Of a stretch of DNA of 5,982 nt, positions 5,119 through 5,982 are shown piece after piece. Origin of the DNA: Victivallales bacterium (lineage in GTDB: Bacteria > Verrucomicrobiota > Lentisphaeria > Oligosphaerales > Oligosphaeraceae); the NCBI GenBank assembly GCA_017543165.1, contig JAFYGL010000297.1, positions 1-5,982 on the forward strand. The letters run 5' to 3'. Numbering within the stretch: position 1 is the first letter of the stretch; every line of letters starts with the position of its first letter. Made by a program: the position numbers and the translations under genes. Under the pieces are notes generated by a model. That model had not been told where the DNA came from. It worked only from the letters and a program-made list of their open reading frames with translations, and did not search any database.

Positions 5119-5814
5119 ATGTTCTCCCTATTTGACTTTATCAGTCCACCGATTTGCCCCTGTTGCAGGGGCGAGTTGTGCATAGGGCCTGGTCATTTAT
5201 GCGAGAACTGTGAGAGCCAGTTGCCTTTGTTGCCTGAAAAACGCTGTCCAGCCTGCGGCGGTCCCAATTCAGGCTATCTTGCATTATGCAATGACTGCAT
5301 TGACGTGGAAGGTGGCCGTCCCTGGAAGCAGGCGGCCTCGGCGCTGCCCTTTACAGGCATTGCAAGGAAGCTGATACACCTGTACAAATTTCGCAATTGC
5401 CTGGCAGTTGCGCCTTTCCTGGCGGAACGGATGTTTGAGGCATGGGACAAATACTGCGGGGCATGCCAGATAGATGCCATTACCTATATCCCACTGCATT
5501 TCACAAGATATTTCACAAGAGGCTACAACCAGTCTGAAATACTGGCGGACATGCTCTCAAAAAGGCTGGAAATCCCAAAATGCAAGGCATTGAGGCGCAG
5601 ACGCAGAACCTCACAGCAGGCTAGGCTTGGCCTGAAAAGCAGAATGGCAAACATGGCAGGCGCTTTCACCGCAGACGAAAAATGCATTTCAGGCAAACGC
5701 ATCCTGCTGATAGACGATGTTTTCACCACAGGCACCACATTCAGCGCAGCCACGAAAACATTGCTGAAGGCAGGCGCAAGCGAGGTCTATGTGCTCTCCG
5801 CCGCCAGAGCGTAA
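5119..5814 (+). CDS. comF: ComF family zinc-finger phosphoribosyltransferase-like protein
   Basis: 231 aa, typical for ComF/GntX proteins. The N-terminal zinc-binding part has four Cys pairs: CPCC (13-16), CENC (28-31), CPACG (43-46) and CNDC (57-60). It is followed by the ALPFTGIARKLIHLYKFR segment (75-92) and PLHFTRYFTRGYNQSE (125-140), both family hallmarks. The type I phosphoribosyltransferase PRPP loop is ILLIDDVFTTGTT (195-207). In Bacillus and Haemophilus, ComF homologues are cytoplasmic and needed for uptake or handling of transforming DNA; the biochemical substrate is not settled. The ATG at 5119 is chosen because the first Cys pair is at residue 13 and the only upstream sequence is the heptamer array. 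No clear Shine-Dalgarno is visible (AAAACGAAC precedes the ATG). The 164-bp repeat spacer separates it from ispF, so operon membership is uncertain. Confidence 0.95.
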   Translation: MFSLFDFISPPICPCCRGELCIGPGHLCENCESQLPLLPEKRCPACGGPNSGYLALCNDCIDVEGGRPWKQAASALPFTGIARKLIHLYKFRNCLAVAPFLAERMFEAWDKYCGACQIDAITYIPLHFTRYFTRGYNQSEILADMLSKRLEIPKCKALRRRRRTSQQARLGLKSRMANMAGAFTADEKCISGKRILLIDDVFTTGTTFSAATKTLLKAGASEVYVLSAARA

Positions 5815-5832
5815 GGCGAACACTCCATTGAC

Positions 5833-5860
5833 AGTGGACAGTGGACTGTGGACTGTGGGT
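5833..5860 (+). repeat. Heptamer tandem array downstream of comF
   Basis: AGTGGAC x2, TGTGGAC, TGTGGGT, beginning 18 bp after the comF stop, in the same orientation as the 4957-5005 array. A decayed unit CATTGAC precedes it. No inverted partner array is seen before the window ends. Confidence 0.9.
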
Positions 5861-5880
5861 GTCTCGGGTTAAAAGCCCAG

Positions 5881-5914
5881 CGCTATTCTGCGCGGCACGC
5901 TATTCCGCGCGGCC
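5881..5914 (+). repeat. 17-bp tandem repeat, two copies
   Basis: CGCTATTCTGCGCGGCA (5881-5897) and CGCTATTCCGCGCGGCC (5898-5914) match at 15 of 17 positions. The second copy runs into the 34-bp module. On the minus strand the unit reads GCGCGGAATAGCG, close to the GCGGAAAAGCG start of the direct repeats after recA. Confidence 0.7.
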
Positions 5915-5936
5915 ATTGGCCGCGCGTCAGGACGCG
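5903..5936 (-). repeat. 34-bp GC-rich palindromic module, copy 2 (inverted)
   Basis: Exact reverse complement of 2079-2112, 34 of 34 positions. Similarity continues beyond the core on the recA-distal side (GGAATAGCGTGCC here against GGAAAAGCGCGCC there) and stops abruptly on the other side. Confidence 0.9.
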
Positions 5937-5946
5937 TGACCGCCAT

Positions 5947-5966
5947 CCACGTTTAGCAGGCACAGC
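5947..5966 (+). repeat. Shared 20-bp motif, copy 2
   Basis: CCACGTTTAGCAG followed by GCACAGC; 18 of 20 positions match 5016-5035. It sits 10 bp after the 34-bp module. The 168 bp from the comF stop to the window end hold only these repeats and no gene. Confidence 0.75.
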
Positions 5967-5982
5967 ACTATCCTCGAAAACA

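Noticed and set aside
4883..5185. Open frames on both strands through the heptamer arrays (DSGQWTVDCGQW-type translation)
   Set aside because: A 7-bp repeat without stop codons stays open in every frame and gives a 7-residue periodic peptide; this is an artefact of the repeat, not a protein.
2079..5936. Composite transposon bounded by the inverted 34-bp copies
   Set aside because: The interior holds housekeeping genes and no transposase, the copies are embedded in wider repeats rather than sitting at element ends, and no target-site duplication is seen.
1..5982. tRNA, rRNA, riboswitch or defence-system genes
   Set aside because: No cloverleaf, conserved RNA core or known defence-protein motif was found on either strand by reading; a covariance-model search was not possible here.

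Overview
The window reads as an ordinary chromosomal stretch of a Gram-negative (two-membrane) bacterium. All recognised genes lie on the + strand. They encode an LptE-type lipoprotein, a BamD-like secreted TPR protein, an MEP-pathway isoprenoid enzyme (IspF) and RecA. The lineage cannot be fixed from sequence reading alone. The gene mix and the style of RecA and BamD would suit the PVC group (Lentisphaerota, Kiritimatiellota or Verrucomicrobiota), but this is a low-confidence inference.

Left part (1-2242). The window opens inside the C-terminal end of an S41 carboxyl-terminal processing protease. Its stop overlaps by 4 bp the start of a stand-alone CinA C-terminal domain protein (PncC, NMN amidase). 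A 173-bp AT-rich spacer with a candidate operator-like inverted repeat leads to a complete recA. The 214 bp after recA hold no gene. They hold two copies of a 36-37 bp direct repeat around a 34-bp GC-rich palindromic module, then a separate 9-bp perfect inverted repeat just before the next gene.

Middle part (2243-4954). A CpXC-type zinc-ribbon protein of unknown function is followed by a 111-bp spacer with two small hairpins. Next comes a tight cluster: a BamD-like TPR protein, lptE (17-bp overlap) and ispF (2-bp gap). The first two fit outer-membrane biogenesis; ispF probably rides on the same transcript. IspF keeps its metal and catalytic residues but has lost the Phe/Arg/Glu set that lines the trimer cavity in E. 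coli IspF.

Right part (4955-5982). The ispF-comF spacer and the region after comF are dominated by short repeats. There are arrays of a 7-bp unit (AGTGGAC/TGTGGAC), inverted on the two sides of the ispF-comF spacer, with hairpins between them. After comF there is another heptamer array, a 17-bp tandem pair, an exact reverse-complement copy of the 34-bp module found after recA, and a 20-bp motif shared with the ispF-comF spacer. comF itself is a complete zinc-finger phosphoribosyltransferase-like gene.

The most unusual content is therefore not a gene. It is a family of modular intergenic repeats that mix and match short building blocks. No mobile-element gene, RNA gene, CRISPR array or defence system was seen.
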